NCBI GenBank assembly: GCA_905202055.1
Contig: CAJKQK010000015.1
Span: 1-35,955 of the forward strand
Length of the DNA: 35,955 nucleotides
Direction: 5' to 3'
Origin: an uncultured Oxalobacter sp.
Lineage (GTDB): Bacteria; Pseudomonadota; Gammaproteobacteria; Burkholderiales; Burkholderiaceae_D
Made by a program: the position numbers and the translations under genes. Under the pieces are notes generated by a model. That model saw nothing but the letters and a program-made list of their open reading frames with translations. It had not been told where the DNA came from and did no database searches. Below, one piece after another: positions 25,079 through 31,749 of the stretch (position 1 is the stretch's first letter; every line of letters starts with the position of its first letter).

Positions 25079-25987
25079 TCACATCCCCTCCTGTTCTTTC
25101 CTTTTTTTCCACAACTGCCATGCATTGAATCCGTTTTGCCAGACAATGTATGAACTCGCCGCAACGGCTGTTATGGGCGAAAGATACGTCTGCGACAGCC
25201 ATGCCGCCAGTATGGCGTTTTTCTGTCCCATTGCCTGTCCGGCAGTCACCCGTTCATCAAAGAACGAACCGACCCATTTCCCGCACGTAAAGAGCACAAG
25301 GCAGATGAGCGCGGCGGAAATCATCAGCCAGAAGGCCATCATGCCGTCGTTCGGTTCGGTGACCAGTGTATGGATCGTCTTGCCGATAACGATCATAAGC
25401 GTAATACCCCAGAGATAGAAAGCCCATTCCTGCCATTTGGCCAGCTTCTGTCCAAGAGACGGAACAAAATGCCTTATGGCCATTGCCATGATGAAAGGCA
25501 GGATCAAAAGCGGGAATACTTTTTGCAAAATGAAGAAAAACGCTTCCCAAAAACCGACACCGCCTGTCATCGGATGAATGAACGGGAAAAGCAATGGCGC
25601 GGTAATTGCCGTCGCCAGGTTGGACACGATCATGTAACTGGTCAGGCTGGCGGCGTTGCCACCGAGTTTTTGTGTCACTACGGCAGTAGCCGTACCGGTC
25701 GGCGTCATGATGACGACCATAGCCGCCTCGGCGATGATGACATTGACGGGCCGTAAAGCGGCATAAACGGCAACACTTCCGACCAGTTGCGCCGCGACCA
25801 TCAGAAAATGGAAAGGCCCGAATTTGAGACTGGAAAGCGGGATTTTCGAAAACGTCAGAAGCAACATGGTGAAAATGAGATACGGCACCAGAAAATTGAA
25901 GTGCCACAGGACCGGAAACCCGATTGCCCCAAGCACGATACCCAGAGGCAATGTCCAGTTTTTGACAAAGGCGATGGCGGTTTTCAT
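25079..25987 (-). CDS. BASS-family (bile acid:Na+ symporter-like) transporter
   Basis: The 302-residue inner-membrane protein has about nine to ten hydrophobic segments. Its layout fits the bile acid:sodium symporter superfamily: an early TPTGTATAVVTQKLGGN segment, NLATAITAPLLFPFIHP, and the closing GQKNAILAAWLSQTYLSPIT followed by SSYIVWQNGFNAWQL. Members take up bile acids, pantoate or other organic anions with Na+, and bacterial relatives are often unassigned. The ATG at 25987 has AGGTG 5 nt upstream. It stands alone with its own terminator. An ACR3-like arsenite permease is less likely because its characteristic Cys motif is not seen. Substrate unknown. Confidence 0.7.
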   Translation of the reverse strand: MKTAIAFVKNWTLPLGIVLGAIGFPVLWHFNFLVPYLIFTMLLLTFSKIPLSSLKFGPFHFLMVAAQLVGSVAVYAALRPVNVIIAEAAMVVIMTPTGTATAVVTQKLGGNAASLTSYMIVSNLATAITAPLLFPFIHPMTGGVGFWEAFFFILQKVFPLLILPFIMAMAIRHFVPSLGQKLAKWQEWAFYLWGITLMIVIGKTIHTLVTEPNDGMMAFWLMISAALICLVLFTCGKWVGSFFDERVTAGQAMGQKNAILAAWLSQTYLSPITAVAASSYIVWQNGFNAWQLWKKRKEQEGM

Positions 25988-26283
25988 GGAAACACCTGAC
26001 TATGCTGACTGATTTGGAAAACGGAATATGAATATCGGCAATGTCAGTTTATTCTTTTGAAATCCATATAAAAAATACTTTTTTTATTTGATATTCATAT
26101 GTTTTTCATATGAGTGACGAAAGAGGCTACTTGCGGGAAATACCACCTGTTTGACTGGAGTGTGCCAGCCGGACACGACATGCAGTTTTGATCGGGGCCA
26201 AAGGATGACATCGGCTCGAATACGCTGTTCTTGCGACGGTACGCCGCAAAATTTTTTCAGGAGAACGTCGAGTCAAAAGGCAA
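25988..26283. other. AT-rich intergenic region
   Basis: No gene was seen. The half nearest the transporter start is very AT-rich and contains CATATG twice in a row within TTCATATG repeats (about 26095-26112), which could be part of a promoter or operator for the minus-strand transporter. The other half shows nothing recognisable. Confidence 0.4.
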
Positions 26284-26988
26284 TCACGGCAACCATTTGA
26301 AATCCATCTGGCGCCACAGGGCGTTCAGCCTTTTCATGGCCAGAGCAGGTTTCATTGCATCCTCATCCGGAGGGTTTTGTACGGAAGGATCGACGGCATT
26401 GACCATCAATTCGATTGAATAGCAGCGGTTCTGATGAACGGTACGGTACGCTTCGACATCAATGCTTTTGCTCATGGCAGCGTCTTTTGCGGCGAAATAG
26501 GTGTAGACAATATCGTTGTTTTTGAAAGTCTTCAGGCTTTTCGGGTCGGCATTGGCCGGCAGCTCACGACATTGCGACACCACGGCGGGATCCGTGCTGA
26601 CGCCTATCCGGATATCGGCAACGGTCGTCTTTTGGGGAGTCGTCGGCAGTTCAATCGAAACCAGACGACGGCCATTGTCTTTCGTACCGAAATAACTCCA
26701 GTTGCCGGATTGCAGGTAAGTGACTTCGAACAGATGCGAAGGTCTCAGCCCGGACGGATAGACGAACTGGAAACCATAAGTGCTGTCGATCCATGTGCCT
26801 GTTTTTCTGGGGGTCGCGGCAATCCGCTTGCGCAAGGTACTGACATCGATGACAGCCCCGTTCTTTTTATTGCATTCGGAAGGAACGTCATCCGGATTCA
26901 GGGGGGTATCTCCTGCGAACGACATGGAAGCCAGCGGCATCATGCCGCATAAGACAAGCAAGATTTTGGCAATATCCTGTTTTCTCAT
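26284..26988 (-). CDS. Exported protein of unknown function
   Basis: The 234-residue protein begins with a signal peptide (KILLVLCGMMPLASMSFAGD), so it is periplasmic. The mature part has features of a small beta-rich domain (DSTYGFQFVYPSGLRPSHLF, then WSYFGTKDNGRRLVSIELPT) and several Cys residues that could form disulfides, but no family was recognised. The ATG has CAGGGAAAC upstream. The gene starts 29 nt after the stop of the next upstream gene on the same strand, which also encodes a small exported protein, so the two probably form an operon and may act together in the envelope. Confidence 0.75.
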   Translation of the reverse strand: MRKQDIAKILLVLCGMMPLASMSFAGDTPLNPDDVPSECNKKNGAVIDVSTLRKRIAATPRKTGTWIDSTYGFQFVYPSGLRPSHLFEVTYLQSGNWSYFGTKDNGRRLVSIELPTTPQKTTVADIRIGVSTDPAVVSQCRELPANADPKSLKTFKNNDIVYTYFAAKDAAMSKSIDVEAYRTVHQNRCYSIELMVNAVDPSVQNPPDEDAMKPALAMKRLNALWRQMDFKWLP

Positions 26989-27017
26989 AGTTTCCCTGAT
27001 AATTTACCCTCTTCCAG

Positions 27018-27488
27018 TCAAATAGACTGGCGGATATAACTTTCCGACCGTGTAATATCGGCGGCAAACGAAACTGCGCGGCCATTTCTCGGATTCAGCT
27101 GGCAGGAAAATTTGAAGTAATGCCAGGTTCCACCTGCCCTGACCTGCCCCGTTCCGGTCAACAACTCGTTACTTTCAAGTTTCAGGCTGTCACGTTGTGC
27201 ATCACCCAGAAAAACCCTGTCTGCATTCCTGTACTGTTTCCGGAAATACCGCAGCGCGGCCGGACGGCACATGGTTTCTGACACTTTTTTGGCATCACTC
27301 CAGTCCATTGCCATCTGGCGTTCTGATGGGGACTGGATCTTGGAAAATTCATTCCGGATAACCTGTTGCTGCCTGTATGACAAAACGCTTTTTCCCGAAC
27401 CGGCGACATTCTGCGCGTTGGCCATAGCGAACAATGCCAGTACAGCGGCGCTTCCAGCCAATCCTTGCATCAGGATTCGTTTCGACAT
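27018..27488 (-). CDS. Exported protein of unknown function (loosely DUF930-like)
   Basis: The 156-residue protein has a signal peptide (cleavage near ANAQN) and a mature domain with two Cys (SETMCRPAA and FKFSCQLNP) and the stretch VRAGGTWHYFKFSC. The pattern, a Cys near a short helix and a closing Gly-x-Trp-x-x-x-x-x-Cys strand, loosely recalls DUF930 proteins, but this is a weak impression. The start is well supported: GGAGGCTGAAA directly precedes ATG 27488. It is the first gene of a probable two-gene operon with the other exported protein. A CCAGTC-N5-GACTGG hairpin covers its stop codon. Confidence 0.75.
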   Translation of the reverse strand: MSKRILMQGLAGSAAVLALFAMANAQNVAGSGKSVLSYRQQQVIRNEFSKIQSPSERQMAMDWSDAKKVSETMCRPAALRYFRKQYRNADRVFLGDAQRDSLKLESNELLTGTGQVRAGGTWHYFKFSCQLNPRNGRAVSFAADITRSESYIRQSI

Positions 27489-27579
27489 TTTCAGCCTCCA
27501 TCGGGTCCGTAAAACAGCTTATCTGCATCTATCTGCCAGTAATCCGGCAAATCGTCCTTAATAGTAACAGCAAAATGCA

Positions 27580-27624
27580 AAAAAAATAAATGCCCTGCTT
27601 CAATTTTACATGAATGCCGGGCAT
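27580..27624 (-). terminator. Terminator after sppA
   Basis: On the minus strand ATGCCC pairs with GGGCAT around a long loop, followed by a TTTATTTTTTTT tract (27580-27589 as A on the plus strand). It lies just beyond the sppA stop codon. Confidence 0.55.
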
Positions 27625-27637
27625 ATAAAAAAATGAA

Positions 27638-28585
27638 TCAGCGCAAGGGAACGGGATTGATGTCCAGACCGGCCTGAACCGCGCCGTAACCGACCGATGC
27701 ACCGAATTTCTTCAGGAAACGGTCAGAGAGTTTTTCCTGTTCGGTGTAATCGACGATGACCGGTTCACCGATCACGTCCCGCGAGACGCTTTCGACAGTA
27801 CCCAGTTCGTCAGCCAGCCCCAGCTTGATCGCTTCAGGCCCAAGAAATACGAGCCCGCTGTAGATTTCCCTGTTTTCTTTAAGCCTGTCGCCCCTGCCCT
27901 GACGGACGACGTCGATGAATTGCTGGTGAATCTGGTTCAACATGGATTGCGCATACTGGACCTGCTGTGGCGTCTGCGGGCTGAACGGGTCAAGGAACCC
28001 CTTGTATTCACCCGCTGTCAACAGGCGGCGCTCGACACCGAGTTTCTGCATCAGGCCGGTGACGCCGAAACCATTGATCATGACGCCGATGGAACCGACC
28101 ATACTCGCCTTGTCGACAAATATCCTGTCAGCGGCGGCGGCGACATAATAGCCGCCGGAAGCGCACAATTCCTCAACGACAACATAAAGGGGCTTGTCCG
28201 GATGGGCCTGTCGCAAGCGCCGGATTTCATCGTAAATCATGCCTGCCTGAACGGGGCTCCCGCCCGGACTGTTGATTTTCAGGATAACTCCCGTTGCCAA
28301 TGGTTCGTCATAAGCCCTGTCCAGTGCCTTGATGATATTGGCTGCCGACGAATTGCCCGAAGATTCGATCGTTCCGCGGATTTCAACCATCGCCGTATGT
28401 TTCTGGACAGGAACCGTTTCCTTGCTGGAAAAAGAAAGGCTTCTGATCGACAAAATCACGAAAATGACCAGAATGATGGTCGTCAGCTTGAAAAAGATAC
28501 CCCAGCGGCGGCGTGCGCGCTGCTCTTTGAGGGTTTGCAGCATCAGTTTTTCAAGAACTTCGCGTTCCAGGCCGTTTTCACTCAT
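27638..28585 (-). CDS. sppA: Signal peptide peptidase SppA, short form (S49 family)
   Basis: The 315-residue inner-membrane serine protease degrades leftover signal peptides. A positively charged N-terminus and one membrane segment (about 31-50; FKLTTIILVIFVILS) anchor it, with the catalytic domain in the periplasm. The S49 landmarks are ILKINSPGGSPVQAG (102-115), the nucleophile Ser143 in ELCASGGYYVA, SMVGSIGVM (161-169) and the general-base Lys195 in AGEYKGF, matching the Ser/Lys dyad of B. subtilis SppA. The length equals the short, single-domain form, not the 618-residue E. coli enzyme. GGAGTGG lies upstream of ATG 28585. In many Burkholderiales sppA lies near rluC, a HAD phosphatase and rne, as here. 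Confidence 0.93.
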   Translation of the reverse strand: MSENGLEREVLEKLMLQTLKEQRARRRWGIFFKLTTIILVIFVILSIRSLSFSSKETVPVQKHTAMVEIRGTIESSGNSSAANIIKALDRAYDEPLATGVILKINSPGGSPVQAGMIYDEIRRLRQAHPDKPLYVVVEELCASGGYYVAAAADRIFVDKASMVGSIGVMINGFGVTGLMQKLGVERRLLTAGEYKGFLDPFSPQTPQQVQYAQSMLNQIHQQFIDVVRQGRGDRLKENREIYSGLVFLGPEAIKLGLADELGTVESVSRDVIGEPVIVDYTEQEKLSDRFLKKFGASVGYGAVQAGLDINPVPLR

Positions 28586-28982
28586 TTTTAGACCACTCCG
28601 GATGAACTGTTTGGCAGAATTGCCCTTTTACTTCCCTTTACTTCCTTTGGCTCCTGTCCGATAGCGGACAACAGCCGATGAAGCGCCGGATCGACGGGCT
28701 ACAGGAAGGGAATTATAGGCACAAACAGGCAAAAGATGGAATTTTTGTCCCGTCTGCATGGATAAACATCAATATGCGAAAATAGCCGGGACCTGACTGA
28801 AACGCTCATCCCGGACCTGTTTTCTCCGGCTGAATATCATAAAGCTCCTCGTCAGGCCAGTTCAGGCAAGGTCATGTTTGACACAATCGTACTTGCTTTC
28901 GGCATCATCCATCGTATATTGGCTTTGCAGCATCAGACAGTATGAAGCAATCTGTTTCCATTTTATCCGGAGCGAGACATCA
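28586..28982. promoter_or_regulatory. Divergent gap sppA / cupin, with a candidate cupin promoter
   Basis: No gene was recognised in this 397-nt gap. Near its right end TTGCTT (28893-28898) and TATATT (28915-28920) are spaced by 16 nt, a plausible sigma-70 promoter for the cupin gene. The GGAG of the cupin ribosome site lies at about 28969. Confidence 0.45.
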
Positions 28983-29318
28983 ATGAAAAAAATCGAATTG
29001 ATCAAGGGAGCCTTCATTCCCCGTGAAAAAATCGGATACGCCAGGGGAAGCGTCGTGAGCCAGCAGCTCGTTTCCAGTAGCGCCGGCAATATTACCCTGT
29101 TTTCCTTCGACGAGGGCCAGCAGTTAAGTGAACATACAGCCCCGTTTGACGCCGTTTGCCAGATTCTGGAAGGCAAGGCTGAAATTCATGTCGCCAGGGA
29201 TGTCTATCAGATGGGTGAAGGAGAAATGATCATCATGCCCGCGAATGTTCCCCACGCGCTTTATGCCGTCGAGTCATTCAAGATGATGCTCATCATGATC
29301 AAGGGACAACCGGCATAA
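28983..29318 (+). CDS. Small cupin-domain protein
   Basis: The 111-residue protein is a single cupin barrel: the first cupin motif region GQQLSEHTAPFDAVCQILEG, and the second, EMIIMPANVPHALYAVESF. The canonical His-x-His of motif 1 is reduced to one His (HTAPFD), while the His of motif 2 is kept, so the metal site is either altered or lost. Small cupins of this sort are often sensors or metal-dependent sugar/acid enzymes; no substrate can be named. I chose ATG 28983 (GGAGCGAG upstream) over in-frame codons further upstream. It stands alone, convergent with the HAD gene. In other Burkholderiales a Rieske-protein gene can occupy this site (recalled, not checked). Confidence 0.87.
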   Translation: MKKIELIKGAFIPREKIGYARGSVVSQQLVSSSAGNITLFSFDEGQQLSEHTAPFDAVCQILEGKAEIHVARDVYQMGEGEMIIMPANVPHALYAVESFKMMLIMIKGQPA

Positions 29319-29378
29319 GCATCCGGTCACTTCCGTTTGCCGGATGCGACAGGGAAAAACGGCAATCCGCTTTCCCTG
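29319..29378. terminator. Paired hairpins between convergent cupin and HAD genes
   Basis: GCATCCGG/CCGGATGC (29319-29326, 29340-29347) is followed by a second inverted repeat, CAGGGAAA/TTTCCCTG (29350-29357, 29371-29378). On the minus strand the second forms a longer stem with CGG/CCG and an internal T5, a reasonable terminator for the HAD gene. The first lacks a T tract. Confidence 0.45.
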
Positions 29379-29455
29379 CCGTCCCTGTGTTTGCTTTTCG
29401 CCCCGGCAATTAGCGGCAGAGGGTTGCACGACAGCCGGTTCCGGCCAGTGCCGGA

Positions 29456-30115
29456 TTAAGCATGTTCATTCAGCCAGCGATGCAATTCTTCGACACTATC
29501 GGCTGAATACACCGGATGCAACCGTTGCAGTTCTTTCGGGGGATGGGCTCCATACTGTACTGCGATACCGGAAGCACCAGCATTGTTCGCCATCAGCAGA
29601 TCGTGGGTCGTATCGCCGATCATGACCGTCCGCTTCATCGGTTCGCCCAATTGTCCGGTCAATTCGAGCAACATGGCCGGATGAGGCTTGGAATGGGTTT
29701 CATCTGCCGTACGGCTGGCGTCGAAATATCCCTGCAAACCCACTTCGTCGATGGCGCGATTCAAGCCCGCCCGGCTCTTTCCCGTGGCGACGGCCAGAAG
29801 GTAATCCTGATTTTTCAGGTCATCGAGCATTTCCCGGACTCCGTCGAACAGGGACAGCGACACACTGTTTTTCAGGAAATGGGTACGATAGCGTTCGACG
29901 AGCTTCGGATAATATTCCGGGCTCACGTCCGGCAGGACGGTTTCCAGCGCTTCGCGAAGTCCGAGCCCGATCACGTGCGCCGCCTTTTTCCTGTCGGGTG
30001 TCGGCAATCCCAGGTCGACCGCCGAATCCTGAAGGCTTTTGACGATGGCGGACGTGCTGTCCATCAGTGTCCCGTCCCAGTCGAAAACGATCAGATTGAA
30101 TTGTTGTTTGGACAT
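29456..30115 (-). CDS. HAD-superfamily hydrolase, phosphoglycolate-phosphatase-like
   Basis: The 219-residue cytoplasmic enzyme has all four HAD motifs: FDWDGTLMDS with the catalytic Asp12 and Asp14, motif II Thr111 in VATGKS, motif III Lys143 in SKPHP, and motif IV GDTTHD (Asp168, Asp172). The helical cap inserted after motif I makes it a type C1 HAD of the Gph/PGMB group, which removes phosphate from phosphoglycolate or related sugar phosphates. The ATG at 30115 has AAGGA 10 nt upstream. It starts 62 nt after the rluC stop on the same strand, so the two are probably cotranscribed. The exact substrate is not proven. Confidence 0.9.
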   Translation of the reverse strand: MSKQQFNLIVFDWDGTLMDSTSAIVKSLQDSAVDLGLPTPDRKKAAHVIGLGLREALETVLPDVSPEYYPKLVERYRTHFLKNSVSLSLFDGVREMLDDLKNQDYLLAVATGKSRAGLNRAIDEVGLQGYFDASRTADETHSKPHPAMLLELTGQLGEPMKRTVMIGDTTHDLLMANNAGASGIAVQYGAHPPKELQRLHPVYSADSVEELHRWLNEHA

Positions 30116-30177
30116 ATCGAATGAATCCTTATCCGGTCATTTCCGGTTTGACAAAACCGGATTTTACCGTAAATACC

Positions 30178-31197
30178 TCATGCGTTTTTGTCGTTTTCGG
30201 CCTCGAGGCCTTTCAGGTATCCGGAACATTCGTCAGGCAACGGAGCTGAAACGGTAAGAGGCTTGCCGGTTTCAGGATGCGTGAACGTGATTTTGTATGC
30301 GTGCAGGAACATGCGCTTCAAGGCGTCCTCGCCTTTTTTGCCCTTCTGGATTTCCCGGTTCAGTTCAAAATCGCCATATTTGTCGTCACCGGCAATGACA
30401 TGTCCGGATGAAGCCAGATGAACACGAATCTGGTGCGTGCGTCCCGTCTTCAGTTCGGCCTCTAAAAGCGTGAATTCCGGAAAACGCTTCAATACATTGA
30501 AAACGGTATGGGAGGCCAGTCCACCGGCGTCGACCCTGACCCGTCTCTCGCCGTCGGCCGTATGGTACTTCAACAGAGGGAGTTTGACATGCTGCCGCTG
30601 ATTCTTCCAGTTGCCTTTCACAAGTGCCTGATAGCGCTTGTCGATCGTGCCTTCACGAATTTGTTCATGCAGTTTGACCAGGGCACTCCTTTTTTTCGCC
30701 AGAACGAGAATACCGGACGTCTCCTTGTCCAGCCGGTGCACCAGTTCCAGAAATTTCGCATCGGGCCGTGCGGCACGCAACTGCTCGATGACGCCATAGG
30801 AAACGCCGGAACCGCCATGAACGGCCACGCCTGCCGGTTTGTTGATGACCAGAATGCTGTCGTCCTCATACAGAATATCGAAGCTGGCGCCGGGTACGTG
30901 TTTTTCTTCCCGTTCGGCCACCTTGATGGGGGGGATACGGATCGTATCCCCTTTTTGCAGGCGGTAGGTCTGGTCGATCCGTTTTTTGTTCACGCGGACT
31001 TCACCGGAACGCAATATCCGGTAAATATGGCTTTTCGGGACACCCTTGCAGGTACGGAACAGGTAATTGTCGATTCGCTGCCCGTCATCGTTTTCCGATA
31101 CGATGACCTGCCGAACCTGCTGCAATGATGAAATATCCGCAGTAGCGACCTGTTTTTTAACACTTTTACTGATATTTCCTCTATGAGTTTGGGCCAT
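30178..31197 (-). CDS. rluC: 23S rRNA pseudouridine synthase RluC
   Basis: The 339-residue protein makes pseudouridines in 23S rRNA (RluC acts at 955, 2504 and 2580 in E. coli). An S4 RNA-binding domain (about 37-100; GQRIDNYLFRTCKGVPKSHI) precedes the RluA-type catalytic domain with the motif HRLDKETSG at 154-162 (catalytic Asp157), followed by GRTHQIRVHLASSGH. The start is set at ATG 31197 (MAQTHRGNIS); the frame extends upstream to 31359 but that stretch lies in the divergent leader and reads as non-coding. No strong ribosome site is visible. It is followed by the HAD gene and is divergent from rne, an arrangement frequent in Burkholderiales. RluC fits better than RluD because of this context. 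Confidence 0.9.
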   Translation of the reverse strand: MAQTHRGNISKSVKKQVATADISSLQQVRQVIVSENDDGQRIDNYLFRTCKGVPKSHIYRILRSGEVRVNKKRIDQTYRLQKGDTIRIPPIKVAEREEKHVPGASFDILYEDDSILVINKPAGVAVHGGSGVSYGVIEQLRAARPDAKFLELVHRLDKETSGILVLAKKRSALVKLHEQIREGTIDKRYQALVKGNWKNQRQHVKLPLLKYHTADGERRVRVDAGGLASHTVFNVLKRFPEFTLLEAELKTGRTHQIRVHLASSGHVIAGDDKYGDFELNREIQKGKKGEDALKRMFLHAYKITFTHPETGKPLTVSAPLPDECSGYLKGLEAENDKNA

Positions 31198-31749
31198 TTG
31201 AATATATAATCCGGCATCAGCCAATTTAATATATGGCTGTCTGTGTACAATAATAATAAGCATTCTACACAGTTGGGGCTTCCATTGGCCCCCGTAATTG
31301 ATAAATTTAATGGAAAAGATGTGTACGCACCATTCCCGTGCAAACCTGGGTTGCGCCATAGCGTCAACCGGGCAGGATACGAAAATGTGGATTTTGCGTC
31401 TGGATACAGAGAATTTGATGACAGGCAGAAACAGTTTGCTGCCCGTCGATGATGTGTTTGATAACTGAAGATTTTTTTAAGTTCGGCTTTGATTTGCTCT
31501 TTTCAGGATAAATACTTTTCTTGATGAATGAAATGCATATTGCAGGCGTAATCGCTGACCTCGAAACCAATCAGACCCATCCCTGCCCAAGGGACGGCAT
31601 GGACGGCTTGCGCCGTTTTGCCCTGTTTCTGGCATCTCTTTTCAATCCCGACCCCTATTCCCTGCGTACACCCCGACAAAATTGATGAAGCGATTTCAAG
31701 GCGCTTCAATTAAAGGACCGTTGGCCGCAAGGCCACGGGGTGAGCATAT
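31198..31749 (+). promoter_or_regulatory. Structured leader of rne
   Basis: This 552-nt divergent gap has no gene. On the plus strand it can form several hairpins: a long interrupted stem with CCTG/CAGG and GGTTGCGC/GCGTCAACC (31345-31376, 4-nt loop), an imperfect stem with GAAGCG/CGCTTC (about 31681-31710), and TGGCC-GCAA-GGCCA with a GNRA tetraloop (31722-31735) just before the ribosome site GGGGTGA (31737-31743). In E. coli, RNase E autoregulates its mRNA through its structured leader, so a similar role is plausible but not shown. Confidence 0.5.
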
